Shown: piece by piece, positions 55,182 through 63,751 of the stretch
How the letters are laid out: each line of letters starts with the position of its first letter
Position numbering within the stretch: position 1 is the stretch's first letter
Source of the DNA: CAVTJL01 sp963828215
Lineage (GTDB): Bacteria > Pseudomonadota > Alphaproteobacteria > Geminicoccales > Geminicoccaceae
Assembly: GCA_963828215.1 (NCBI GenBank)
Contig: CAWHFO010000065.1
Location: 130,598-194,597, forward strand
Reading direction: 5' to 3'
DNA: 64,000 nt
Notes under the pieces: model-generated
What the model saw: the letters and a program-made list of their open reading frames with translations, nothing else
What the model was told of the DNA's origin: nothing
Database searches by the model: none
Program-made: the position numbers and the translations under genes

Positions 55182-56441
55182 TCAGGCGTCCGTGCAGATG
55201 CCGTAGAGGGTCTGGACGAGGGGGCCGATGTGGTCCTCGGAGCCCTTGGGCTGGCTGTTGGTGGCGATGGCGATGACGAGATCCTTGTCGGCGAACCAGC
55301 CGAAGATCGCGCGATAGCCCAGGGTCTCGCCCTCGTAGAACCAGAACGGGCCGATCGACTCCTGGTACAGCCGGCCGAGGCCGAGGCTGAAGCCGCCCGG
55401 ATCGTCGGCCGTGACGTCGGCGATCGGCTTTCCGGTCGCGGTCGAGACCAGCTCCAGGAGCTCGGCCTGCTGCTTTGCCGGCAGCACCCGGCCGCCGAAC
55501 AGGGCCCTCACCCATTTGGACAGGTCGCGGGGTGTGGAGACGATGCCGCCGGCCGCACCGGTCCAGCTCAGGTCGGCCGTGCGCATGTCCCGACCGATGA
55601 GCGGCGCCAGCGTCGCCGTGGTGCAGCCCGGCTCGTAGAGGCCGCAGTCGGGATTGAGGTAGTAGCCGCTGGCCAGACGCCTGAGGGCGGGCCTGGGCAC
55701 GGCCCAGCTCGAATAGAAGCTGTCGTCGAGATTCAGCGGCTGAAGGAGCCGGGTCTGCAGCAGATAGTCGTAGGTCGCCCCGCCCGCCGCGGCCGCGATC
55801 AGCCCGGCCAGGACGTAGTTGGTGTTGGAGTAGAAATAGCCGCTGTTCGGCGGCAGATCGTCGCCCTGCCCGGGATAGGCGAAGGCGATGAGCTGCTCGG
55901 GGGTCCAGTGCCGGTCGATGTCCGCCACCTGCGCTTGCTGGAAGCGCGGCGCCTCGCTGTAGGTCGGGATGCCGCTGGTCATGTTGAGCAGGCGGCGGAT
56001 GCTGACGTCGCCCCAGGCGGGATATTGCGGCAGCCAGCGGCCGACCGTCTGGTCGATGTCGCAGCGCCCCGCCGCCTCGAGCCCGAGCAGCAGGGCGCTG
56101 GTGAAGGCCTTGGTGTTGCTGCCGATCTCGAAGAGGGTGCGCGGCCCCGCCTCCCTGGTGGAGTCACGGCTCACGCTGCCGGCGAACAGGTCGATGCCCG
56201 GCTCCCGTTCGGCGAGGCTAACATGGGCGGCGAGGCTCACATGGGCGGCGATGCAGGTGATCCCTTCGGCCGTCCGGCGCTCCTCCAGATGGTCCTCCAC
56301 GGCCTGCTGCAGCGCCTTTCCGAGGTCGCGGCGTCGGCCGTGGATGCCGCCGACGCCGGCCCGGACGCTGCCCCCAGCCGCGAGCAGCGCCCCGGGTGCC
56401 AGCGTCAGAGCCGCCCGCCGGGTGAGGTGCGTCTCAGCCAT
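55182..56441 (-). CDS. Beta-lactamase-fold serine hydrolase, exported
   Basis: The 419-residue protein from ATG 56441 has a twin-arginine-like leader (LTRRAALTLAPGALLAAGG). The class C/DD-peptidase active site is S-x-x-K in FEIGSNTKAFTSALLLG and Y-x-N in YFYSNTNYVLAGLIAAAAG, with a later GGIVSTPRDLSKW. Such proteins include esterases, peptidases and lactamases, and the substrate cannot be assigned. An 18-bp tandem duplication (56212-56247) repeats the residues AHVSLA. It lies between two ABC operons on the same strand, each with its own gaps. Confidence 0.87.
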   Translation of the reverse strand: MAETHLTRRAALTLAPGALLAAGGSVRAGVGGIHGRRRDLGKALQQAVEDHLEERRTAEGITCIAAHVSLAAHVSLAEREPGIDLFAGSVSRDSTREAGPRTLFEIGSNTKAFTSALLLGLEAAGRCDIDQTVGRWLPQYPAWGDVSIRRLLNMTSGIPTYSEAPRFQQAQVADIDRHWTPEQLIAFAYPGQGDDLPPNSGYFYSNTNYVLAGLIAAAAGGATYDYLLQTRLLQPLNLDDSFYSSWAVPRPALRRLASGYYLNPDCGLYEPGCTTATLAPLIGRDMRTADLSWTGAAGGIVSTPRDLSKWVRALFGGRVLPAKQQAELLELVSTATGKPIADVTADDPGGFSLGLGRLYQESIGPFWFYEGETLGYRAIFGWFADKDLVIAIATNSQPKGSEDHIGPLVQTLYGICTDA

Positions 56442-56691
56442 GATGGCCCCCGATGGCTCGGCGGACGGTCGTGTCCGCACCGCGAAGCGGGCAGTCCTGA
56501 TCAACCGTCTGGTGAACGGCATTCTGGCCCGCTCGAGGGGTCCTGACAAGCAGGGCGGACTTCATTCTTGCGACGACTCGGGGGGCTCGCGACGGCTCGA
56601 GGGGCGGCGGCCCTCGACGCTCGGCCCGCCCGGGGTGACGGCGACCGTCGGCGTCGAGGTGCGGCGATCGAAGGCGACCGCCCGCCCGGCC

Positions 56692-57780
56692 TCAGAAATA
56701 CGCCACGCCCGAGGGCTTCTCGAAGAGGTGCCAGCGGGTCACGTCGAAGACGATCCGGCACGGGCTGCCCATCGTGCCCTGGAAGTCCGGCTTCGTCTTC
56801 ACCAGGAGGCGGGTGCCGGCGAGGTCGATGTCGACGAGGGTGTCGCCGCCCAGGGGCTCGGTGACGGTGACGGTGGCGGGCGCCCCGTCGGCATCGGCGA
56901 GGGCGATCGAGATCTGGTCCGGGCGGATGCCCATGCGGACGTCCCGGCCGCGCAGCCGGTCGCGCAGCAGGGCCTGCTGGGCGTCGGTCAAGGCGGCGCT
57001 GAAGCCCCGGTGCACCAGGACGAGGCGGCCGTCCCGCTCCTCGACCGCGGCGTCGAGGAAATTCATCGGGGGCTCGCCGACGAAGCCGGCGACCCACTCG
57101 TTGACCGGGTGGTTGTAGATCTCCTGGGGCGTGCCGAACTGCTGCAGCACGCCCTCGTGCATGACGGCGATGCGGTCGGCCATCGACATGGCCTCGAGCT
57201 GGTCGTGCGTGACGTAGATCATGGTCGTGCCGAGGCGCCGCTGCATGAGCTTCAGCTCACCGCGCATGTGGGCGCGCAGCTTCGCGTCGAGATGGGCGAT
57301 CGGCTCGTCGAACAGGAAGAGCTGCGGCTCGCGGACGATGGTCCGGCCGATCGCCGTGCGCTGCTTCTGCCCGCCCGAGAGCTCGGCGGGCTTGCGGTCG
57401 AGCAGGGGCTCGATCTCGAGGAGCCTCGCGGCGGCGCGGACCTTGCGGTCGATGGTGGCGGCATCCACCCGGCGCAGGCGCAGGGGATTGGCCATGTTCT
57501 CGAACACCGTCTTGTGCGGATAGAGCGCGTAGTTCTCGAACACCATCGCGATGTCGCGATCCTTGGGCGGCAGGTCGTTGACGCGCCTGTCGCCGAAGCG
57601 GATGTCGCCGGCGCTGATCTGCTCGAGCCCGGCCAGCATGCGCAGGGTCGAGGACTTGCCGCAGCCGGAGGGCCCGAGAATCGACAGGAACTCGCCGTCC
57701 CGGCATTCGACGTTGAGGTCCTTCACGGCAACCGTCCTGCCGTAATATTTCCACACCTCGGAGATCGTGACCGACGCCAT
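56692..57780 (-). CDS. Sugar ABC transporter ATP-binding protein (MalK/UgpC type)
   Basis: The 362-residue ATPase has SILGPSGCGKSSTLRMLAG (Walker A), AELSGGQKQRTAIGRTIV, LFLFDEPIAHLDAKLR (Walker B) and IYVTHDQLEAMSMADRI, followed by a TOBE domain (VRMGIRPDQISIAL, TEPLGGDTLVDIDL) as in MalK-type importers of sugars or glycerol-3-phosphate. The second residue after the Walker B Glu-Pro is Ile, where Leu is usual. It is last in an operon of four. Confidence 0.93.
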   Translation of the reverse strand: MASVTISEVWKYYGRTVAVKDLNVECRDGEFLSILGPSGCGKSSTLRMLAGLEQISAGDIRFGDRRVNDLPPKDRDIAMVFENYALYPHKTVFENMANPLRLRRVDAATIDRKVRAAARLLEIEPLLDRKPAELSGGQKQRTAIGRTIVREPQLFLFDEPIAHLDAKLRAHMRGELKLMQRRLGTTMIYVTHDQLEAMSMADRIAVMHEGVLQQFGTPQEIYNHPVNEWVAGFVGEPPMNFLDAAVEERDGRLVLVHRGFSAALTDAQQALLRDRLRGRDVRMGIRPDQISIALADADGAPATVTVTEPLGGDTLVDIDLAGTRLLVKTKPDFQGTMGSPCRIVFDVTRWHLFEKPSGVAYF

Positions 57781-57783
57781 GGC

Positions 57784-58662
57784 TCACTCGCGCACCGCGC
57801 CCATGGTCAGGCCGGTGACCAGGTAGCGCCGGATGAGAAGACCGAGGAGCATCATCGGCAGGGTGGTGACCACGCCGGCGGCCATGATGCTGCCCCATTG
57901 GATGTTCTGCGGCTGGACCAGCTCGCGCGTCGCGACCGGCAGCGTCTTGGCTCCCCCCGACCCGATGATCGAGGCGAACAAAAAGTCGTTCCAGGCGAAG
58001 AGGACGCACAACACGAGAAAGGCGCCGATACCCGGTGCGACCAGCGGCAGGATCGAGCGGAAGGCCTGGAACCGGGTGGCCCCGTCGCACATCTGGGCCT
58101 CCTCGATCGCGAAGGGCACGTTGTCGAAGAAGCCCTTGAGGATCCAGATCGCGAACGGCAGGTTGAAGGTCGTGTAGGCGAGGATCAGGCCGGGCAGCGT
58201 GCCGACGAGCTCGGCGTTCCGGAAGATCGCGTAGAGCGGCACCATGACGGCGACGACAGGCGCCATGCGGGTGCTGATGATCCAGAAGAAGAGGTCTTTC
58301 TTGCCCCTGAACTCGATGCGCGAGAGGGCGTAGGCGCACATCGAGCCGAGCACCACCGAGACGACCGCGGAGCCGAGGGCGGCGCCGATGCTGTTCAGCA
58401 GGTAGACCGTGAAGTTCAGATCGTAGAAAAGATTGACGTAGTGCTTGAACGTGGGCGTGAAGTGAAAAAAGACGCCAACGCCGGCAAAGTCGCCGACGGC
58501 CGGCAGCTTGAACGCCTCGAGCAGATCCTTGAACGAGCTGACGAACATCACGAAGATCGGCAGAACGGTCCAGGCGAGATAGACGGCGAGGAACAGGGCG
58601 ACCAGGACGCTGCCGAGCCAGGAGAGCGGCGAGCGGTAGCTGACGACGTCACGCGAGGCCAA
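57784..58662 (-). CDS. Sugar ABC transporter permease (MalG type)
   Basis: The 292-residue permease has six helices (VLVALFLAVYLAWTVLPIFVM and others) and the coupling loop EEAQMCDGATRFQAFRSILPLVAPG, where EAxxxDGAxxxxxxxxIxLP is the MalG-type EAA motif. It lies 3 bp upstream of the ATPase gene and 12 bp downstream of its partner permease. Confidence 0.92.
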   Translation of the reverse strand: MASRDVVSYRSPLSWLGSVLVALFLAVYLAWTVLPIFVMFVSSFKDLLEAFKLPAVGDFAGVGVFFHFTPTFKHYVNLFYDLNFTVYLLNSIGAALGSAVVSVVLGSMCAYALSRIEFRGKKDLFFWIISTRMAPVVAVMVPLYAIFRNAELVGTLPGLILAYTTFNLPFAIWILKGFFDNVPFAIEEAQMCDGATRFQAFRSILPLVAPGIGAFLVLCVLFAWNDFLFASIIGSGGAKTLPVATRELVQPQNIQWGSIMAAGVVTTLPMMLLGLLIRRYLVTGLTMGAVRE

Positions 58663-58674
58663 CGACGCCGTCCC

Positions 58675-59679
58675 TCACATGTCCGCGCGCTTGCTCTGCG
58701 GGCTCTCGAAGACCCGGACGAGCAGCATGCCCAGAACGATCGTCACGACGAGCAGGGTCAGGGCTATCGCCGCACCCCGGCCGAGCTTGAAATAGTGGAA
58801 CGACACATCGAACAGATAGACCGGGAGGATGTTGGTCGCGTCGGCCGGCCCGCCGCCCGTCAGCGTCAGGATGACGTCGATGAAGCGGAAATTGTCCATG
58901 AAGCGCAGGAGGATGGCGATCAAGAGGAACGGGTAGAGATTGGGCAGCGTGATGGCGAAGAAGTTCCGCACCTCGCCGGCACCGTCCACCATGTTGGCCT
59001 CGAGCTGGTCGCGCGGCACCCGCTTCAGGCCAGCCAGCGTGATCAGCGTGATGAGCGGCGTCCATTGCCAGACGTCGACGATGACCAGCCCGAGCATCGC
59101 GGTCTCGGTCGAGCCGACGATGGACGTGCCGCCGAGGAGGCCCACGCTCTGGAACAGCCAATGGTACCAGCCGAAGGTGCTGTTGTAGAGGAAGTACCAG
59201 ACCAGCCCGGCGATGACGGGCGCCATCATCATCGGCATCAGGAAGATGGTGACGAGCAGCTTCTCGAACCGGGAGCGGTTGAGGATAACCGCCAGGCCGA
59301 CGCCGATGAGGATCTCCGCGACCAGGCACATGGCGCTGTACTCGAGGAGCAGCAGCCAGCCGTTCCAGAACTTCGCGTCGCGCGTGAACAGCCTTTCGAA
59401 GTTCCTCAAGCCGACGAAGGTATCGGTGCCGCTGAACTCGACGTTGTGAAGGCTCATCCAGACGAGCCAGACGAACGGATAGATCGAGATCGCGGCGAGG
59501 ACGAGGATGGCCGGGGCCATCAGCAGGAAATAGTAGGCTCGCGAGGGGGCCGGGTTGAGCGCCGGCGGCGCGTGCTCGACGATGCGCACGCCGTCGACGA
59601 CCGCGCCCCCGCGCGGCAGGCCGGAAGCGCCGCCCCGGCCGGCCGCGCCCGCGCTGGTTCCGGTTACTGCTGTCGCCAT
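58675..59679 (-). CDS. Sugar ABC transporter permease (MalF type)
   Basis: The 334-residue permease has a long cytoplasmic N-terminus, then AYYFLLMAPAILVLAAISIYPF and the coupling loop EANMVDGAGEVRNFFAITLPNLYPF. It pairs with the MalG-type permease. The start at 59679 is 58 bp from the binding-protein stop. Confidence 0.92.
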   Translation of the reverse strand: MATAVTGTSAGAAGRGGASGLPRGGAVVDGVRIVEHAPPALNPAPSRAYYFLLMAPAILVLAAISIYPFVWLVWMSLHNVEFSGTDTFVGLRNFERLFTRDAKFWNGWLLLLEYSAMCLVAEILIGVGLAVILNRSRFEKLLVTIFLMPMMMAPVIAGLVWYFLYNSTFGWYHWLFQSVGLLGGTSIVGSTETAMLGLVIVDVWQWTPLITLITLAGLKRVPRDQLEANMVDGAGEVRNFFAITLPNLYPFLLIAILLRFMDNFRFIDVILTLTGGGPADATNILPVYLFDVSFHYFKLGRGAAIALTLLVVTIVLGMLLVRVFESPQSKRADM

Positions 59680-59737
59680 GGCGCCAATCGATGCTCACAG
59701 GCTGGAGGGCGGGGGAGCCCCCGCCCTCCGCTCTCGC

Positions 59738-61264
59738 TCAGAGATCGTGCAGATCGTCGACCTGCTGCTTGATCGCCATGCAGGCCTCTTCCGCGGTCTG
59801 CTTGCCGGCGATGCACCTCTGCAACTCGGTCAGGATGATCTGATGATACTCGTTGGCCTCGGGGATCTTGGGGCCGAGCACGAAGTTCGGGTCCTTGATG
59901 CCGAAATCGTAGACCGCGTCGAAGGTGAGAGCGTTCGGCATCTTGGTCGGACGCTTGCGCGCCGCCTGGACCTCCGGGATCTGCAGCACCGATTTCCGGG
60001 TGGGCGTGCCGCCGACACCCTTGAGCACGTTGAACTGCGTCTCCTTCGAGGTCGACCAGATCGCGAAGATGTAGGCCGCCCGCTTCATGTCGTCGGAGCC
60101 GTTGCCGTTGATCCCGATGCCGCCGATGCCGCAATTGGTGCCGTTGACCACGGGCCCGCCATTCCTGACCCAGGACGGCTCGCCCTTCGGGCAGACGGCG
60201 TAACCGGTCTTGCCCCCCGCGGCCCGGCTGGTCTTCTCGTCCTCGATCGAGGCGGCGAACTCGTGATACTGCACCTGCATCGCGATCTGGCCTGCCTGAT
60301 AGACCGTGTTCAGCTGCAGGGTGCCGTTGGCCAGATTGTCGGGGTGGCTGACCTCGGCCTGCTCCTTGAACTTCTCCATCATCAGGACCGAGCTCTCGTC
60401 GCCCCAGTTGGTCGGCCCCGGCGTCTTGCTGCCGAGCTTGTCGTCGACGTTGAAGTCGATCCAGCGGCCGTGGCTGAACATCAGCCGCTGGATGTCGAGC
60501 TGGGTCGTCCAGGCGAAGCTGCCCTGGTGCTGGGCGTAGCCGTAGGGCACGTCCTGGCCGGCCGCCTTCATCTTCTTGAAGAACGCCGCGAACTCGTAGA
60601 GCTGCTTCCACGTGGTGTCGTGCGTGAACTCCATGCGGTAGCCGTAGTCGGCCTCGAAATCCTTCGAATGCTGCTCGAACAGGTCCTGGCGATAGAAGGT
60701 CATCGAGACGGCGGAATCGTAAGGGAAGGCGATCAGGCGGTCGCGCGTGTACATGTAGCCGCACGCATCGAGGAAGTTCTCGAACCAGACATCCGCGCCG
60801 GAGCCGTTCGGATCCTGGGGCAGCGTGTCGTCGGCCGTGAACTTGGTGAGATCGGCGAAGAAGTCGGCGAAGGGGGCGCCGATCGGCTTGTCCTGGACGT
60901 AATTGAGCATGAAGTCGGCCTTGCCGCCCCTGAGGTCGATGCCGATCTTCTGCTGCACGATCGGCAGGTCGTCGGTGAGGATCTCGACCTCGATGCCGGT
61001 CAGCTCGTAGAATGGCTTCAGGTTGTCGCGGATGGCGAAGCTCGGCGGCGTGTTCTCCGACATGAAGACGAGCTTGGAGCCGCTGAACTGCTTCCACTTC
61101 GCGTCGTCCGACGAGGCGGCCTGCACCGGGTTGCGGACGATCACGGAGCTCAGCCCGACGGCGATCGAGCCGGCGCCCAGCGCGCTGGCCACGCCTCCGC
61201 CCAGCTCGAGGAACCTGCGCCGGCTGACACGCCGATAGGTCGCGTTCTTCGGAACGTAGAACAT
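59738..61264 (-). CDS. Sugar ABC transporter substrate-binding protein, Tat signal
   Basis: The 508-residue precursor has a twin-arginine leader (RRVSRRRFLELGGGVASALG) and a mature solute-binding fold of the extracellular family 1 type: NLKPFYELTGIEVEILTDDLP, AVSMTFYRQDLFEQHSKDFE, FTHDTTWKQLYEFAAFFKKM and GINGNGSDDMKRAAYIFAIWS. It is longer than a typical maltose-binding protein. GGGAGG precedes the ATG. It is the first gene of the operon, with a possible operator 130 bp upstream. Confidence 0.9.
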   Translation of the reverse strand: MFYVPKNATYRRVSRRRFLELGGGVASALGAGSIAVGLSSVIVRNPVQAASSDDAKWKQFSGSKLVFMSENTPPSFAIRDNLKPFYELTGIEVEILTDDLPIVQQKIGIDLRGGKADFMLNYVQDKPIGAPFADFFADLTKFTADDTLPQDPNGSGADVWFENFLDACGYMYTRDRLIAFPYDSAVSMTFYRQDLFEQHSKDFEADYGYRMEFTHDTTWKQLYEFAAFFKKMKAAGQDVPYGYAQHQGSFAWTTQLDIQRLMFSHGRWIDFNVDDKLGSKTPGPTNWGDESSVLMMEKFKEQAEVSHPDNLANGTLQLNTVYQAGQIAMQVQYHEFAASIEDEKTSRAAGGKTGYAVCPKGEPSWVRNGGPVVNGTNCGIGGIGINGNGSDDMKRAAYIFAIWSTSKETQFNVLKGVGGTPTRKSVLQIPEVQAARKRPTKMPNALTFDAVYDFGIKDPNFVLGPKIPEANEYHQIILTELQRCIAGKQTAEEACMAIKQQVDDLHDL

Positions 61265-61385
61265 GGAGCCTCCCCTTCTCTCGTTGGCCGCGCGCCCATC
61301 GACCGGCACGCCCGAAGCGGCCGGCGCGGTTCCCGGTCGCTCGACGCGCCTCGGCCTTCTCCGACGGTCACGGGCTTTCGTTCAT

Positions 61386-61414
61386 GGTTACGGTCTGTTC
61401 AGACAGCCTGTCAA
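61386..61414 (-). promoter_or_regulatory. Possible promoter and 12-bp operator of the sugar ABC operon
   Basis: On the minus strand TTGACA (61414-61409) is followed 17 bp later by GTAACC, a weak -10. Between them lies the palindrome GTCTGTTCAGAC (61393-61404), placed where a repressor would block RNA polymerase. The rest of the 446-bp gap 61265-61710 contains only GC-rich sequence without a gene. Confidence 0.35.
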
Positions 61415-61710
61415 GCCGAAGAGTTGCAGGGGCAGGTTCAGGTCGAGCCGGGCGTGCGGGAAAGCGTCGGTGCGGCCTGGGGTCGCGGCGGCCGGGCGGA
61501 GCGGCGAGCGGGCAGGGGTCGCCGGCCAGACCCGTCGTCGGGCGGCTGGAGCGGCCTGCCGCTCCGGCTGGTCTCGCCGCCCGATATCGGAGGCCGGGCC
61601 GGCTCGCATCGACGATCCGGCGGGCATGGCGATGCGGCCGGCCGCGCCGCGGGCGGGGCCGAGGACCTTTATCCGGCGTTGCCGAGGAGACGAGAAGCCC
61701 TGGCGAGCCG

Positions 61711-62484
61711 TCAGCGGGGCGGGGCCTGGGCGCGGCGGGGATGGCCCTGGAGATGGGGGCGCCGGGGGTCGTCGGCCGGCCGGCTCTGGGCCGTGGCGAA
61801 AGCCAGCGTCGAGGTGCCGGCGGCGAGCTCCCGCCGCAGCAGCCGCAACGGCGAGGCGGGACGAGCCGGGGCGGCGCCGGCCGGCGCCTCCGTGTCGGCG
61901 GCGCCATCGGGCGTCGTCGGGGCCGGGGGCTCGGCCGCCTCGTCGCCATCGGCAGCCTGTGGCGCGGAGGGCGAGGGCGATGTCGCCCAGGATGGCATCG
62001 TCGAGCCGGGCGGCGCCATCGGCGCACAGGCGCAGACTGACGTCCCAGCCGGGAAAGCGCTCGGACGGCTCGGGCATGGATCGGGCGGCTCGGGTGGGGG
62101 CGGAGGCGGCGGCGCCGGCATGGTGGCCATGCGCCTCAGGATGGCCTCGGCCATGCTCTCGGCCGGGCAGCGCCCCAGGCGGGTTTCCTTCAGGAGGAAG
62201 CAGCAGATCTTGAGGTCGCCGTCGAGGGCCGCGGCCTCGAGCTCGCAGAAGGCCATGTCGATCAGCCGTGCCCGGCGCTCCTCGATCGGCCGATCCATGA
62301 ACTCCCGATAGCAGGCGACGAGCTTCTCGAACTCCGGATCGTCCACCAGCGCCTCGGCCTCGACCTCGCTCAGCCGCTCGGCCAGGGCCACCGCCTTCAC
62401 CGGCAGCCCGGCCGCCACCCGCATGCAGATGCGGCGATGGACGGACCCCATGGACCGGCGGCGGGAAGGGCGGGACAGAGGCAT
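61711..62484 (-). CDS. Paralogue of the 42638 HTH/terminase-like protein
   Basis: From the ATG at 62484 the N-terminal 120 residues read RRICMRVAAGLPVKAVALAE, DDPEFEKLVACYREFMDRP, IDMAFCELEAAALDGDLKI and LLKETRLGRCPAESMAEAIL. This is the same order of motifs as the 42638 protein. The C-terminal part becomes proline-rich. One other frame carries a better-looking segment (RFPGWDVSLRLCADGAARLD, about 62075-61980), so two compensating frameshifts may lie there. The ATG is 7 nt after the -10, so I prefer it to the upstream ATG at 62502, which lies in the promoter. Confidence 0.6.
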   Translation of the reverse strand: MPLSRPSRRRSMGSVHRRICMRVAAGLPVKAVALAERLSEVEAEALVDDPEFEKLVACYREFMDRPIEERRARLIDMAFCELEAAALDGDLKICCFLLKETRLGRCPAESMAEAILRRMATMPAPPPPPPPEPPDPCPSRPSAFPAGTSVCACAPMAPPGSTMPSWATSPSPSAPQAADGDEAAEPPAPTTPDGAADTEAPAGAAPARPASPLRLLRRELAAGTSTLAFATAQSRPADDPRRPHLQGHPRRAQAPPR

Positions 62485-62520
62485 GGAGAGGACTATAGTC
62501 ACTCAACCAAGGATTGTCAA
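62485..62520 (-). promoter_or_regulatory. Consensus promoter giving a predicted leaderless transcript
   Basis: On the minus strand TTGACA (62520-62515), a 17-bp spacer and TATAGT (62497-62492), then 7 nt (CCTCTCC on the coding strand), then ATG at 62484. GACTATAGTC across the -10 is a perfect 10-nt palindrome. Hexamers, spacing and start distance equal those at 41584, 42602 and 44764. Confidence 0.7.
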
Positions 62521-62683
62521 CGGTGGCCGCGCCTCGCCTCGCCCAGCGCCGCCGCGCCGAGGTTGGCGCACGTCCGGGACGTTTGAAGATCTCGTGGACG
62601 CTGCCGCCCGAGGCGGCCGAGCCTCGACACGGCCCGGCTCCCGTTCTATATCCTGCATCGATTTATATATAGCAGAGGGCGAC

Positions 62684-62941
62684 GTGGCGCTGAGCTTGAA
62701 GGATAAGGAGACCGACCGCCTCGCCCGCGAGGTCGCAGCTCTGACGGGCGAGACGCTGACGGAGGCGATCCGCAAGGCGCTGGCCGAGCGGCTGGAACGG
62801 GAGCGGCTGCGTCGCGGCGGAAGCGTGCAACTCGCGGATCGGCTGATGGAGATCGGCCGCCACTGCGCCGCCTTGCCGGACCTCAATTCCCGCAGTGCCG
62901 ACGAGATCGTCGGCTACGACGAAAACGGCATATGGCGCTAG
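62684..62941 (+). CDS. VapB-like antitoxin, no toxin partner
   Basis: The 85-residue product begins with GTG: MALSLKDKETDRLAREVAAL, then GETLTEAIRKALAERLERERL and DLNSRSADEIVGYDENGIWR. This is the Rv0623-type VapB antitoxin with the C-terminal GYDENG tail that normally contacts VapC. No PIN-domain frame follows within the 160 bp to the next gene. It is a close paralogue of the antitoxin at 63104. An A/T-rich TTTATATATA element precedes it. Confidence 0.8.
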   Translation: MALSLKDKETDRLAREVAALTGETLTEAIRKALAERLERERLRRGGSVQLADRLMEIGRHCAALPDLNSRSADEIVGYDENGIWR

Positions 62942-63103
62942 AACGCGCTCAGTCACGCCGAGCACTGGGCTTCTCCGAGTCAGCATCTTCGGCCTGGGCG
63001 ACCTGCTACCGCCGAGAGGCGGTGCTGCAGCCGCACGATGCGCTGGACGGGGCGGCACCCCACGTATAGAAAGTGCGGGTGAATATATACGACGTGAGGC
63101 TGC

Positions 63104-63362
63104 GATGGCTCTGAGCCTGAAGGACCCCGAGACCGACAAGCTGGCGCGCCAGGTCGCGAGCCTGACCGGCGAGACGCTGACCGAAGCCGTGCGCGAGGCG
63201 CTCCGCCTGCGGTTGCGCCGGGAACAGCTGAAGCGGGGAGAGAAGCCGTTCGATCGTGCGGCGGTCGATGCGTTGATCAGGCGCTTCGCCGCCTTGCCGG
63301 TGCTCGACGACCGCAGCGATGACGAGATCCTGGGCTACGACGAGAACGGACTGCCGTCCTGA
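63104..63362 (+). CDS. vapB: VapB-type antitoxin
   Basis: The 85-residue product reads MALSLKDPETDKLARQVASL, GETLTEAVREALRLRLRREQL, LDDRSDDEILGYDENGLPS, a ribbon-helix-helix-like N-terminus with a toxin-binding tail. Its stop overlaps the vapC ATG. The upstream GTGAATATATACGACGTGAG resembles the patch before the orphan VapB at 62684, suggesting a shared operator for autoregulation. Confidence 0.88.
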
Positions 63363-63751
63363 TGGTCCTGGATTCGTCGGCTCTGCTTGCGATCCTGCAG
63401 CAGGAAAGCGAGGGCAAGGCGTTCCTCGATGGCATCGAGGCGGCGTCGATCACGCTTCTGTCAACCGCCACGCTGGTCCTGACGTCGATGATCGTCCTGG
63501 CGCGGAAGAAGGAGGCCGGGCTCGCCATCCTCGACGCCTTGCTGGCCGACATGAAGGTGCAGGCCGTTCCGCTCTCGCCCGAGCACGCCGCCCTCGCGAT
63601 CGACGCCTTTCGCCGCTACGGCAAGGGGCGCCACCCGGCGGGGCTGAACCTCGGCGATTGCTTTTCCTATGCGCTGGCGAAGGCGACGGACCAGGCGCTT
63701 TTGTTCAAGGGCGAGGATTTCGCCCGCACCGACATCAAACGAGCCCTCTAA
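63362..63751 (+). CDS. vapC: VapC-type PIN-domain toxin, conserved Glu replaced by Leu
   Basis: The 129-residue PIN-domain protein has MVLDSSALLAIL with Asp4, NLGDCFSYALAK with Asp99 and LFKGEDFARTDI with Asp119. The fourth acidic position, normally the Glu of a segment like SAATLxExSxV, reads STATLVLTSMIV, giving Leu40 (codon CTG). The frame is otherwise complete. Loss of that metal ligand should reduce or abolish ribonuclease activity, so the pair may be a toxin-inactive remnant. Confidence 0.85.
   Translation: MVLDSSALLAILQQESEGKAFLDGIEAASITLLSTATLVLTSMIVLARKKEAGLAILDALLADMKVQAVPLSPEHAALAIDAFRRYGKGRHPAGLNLGDCFSYALAKATDQALLFKGEDFARTDIKRAL

Noticed and set aside
55969..59772. A 1267-codon open frame on the plus strand across the lactamase-fold gene and the sugar ABC operon
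   Set aside because: It lies antisense to five well-supported genes, is very Arg/Asp/Glu-rich and low in motifs, and arises because GC-rich codons avoid stops in the complementary frame.
59555..62311. A 918-codon plus-strand frame
   Set aside because: It is antisense to the sugar-binding protein and the HTH-like gene. It has repeated Asp/Leu/Val-rich stretches and no start signal.
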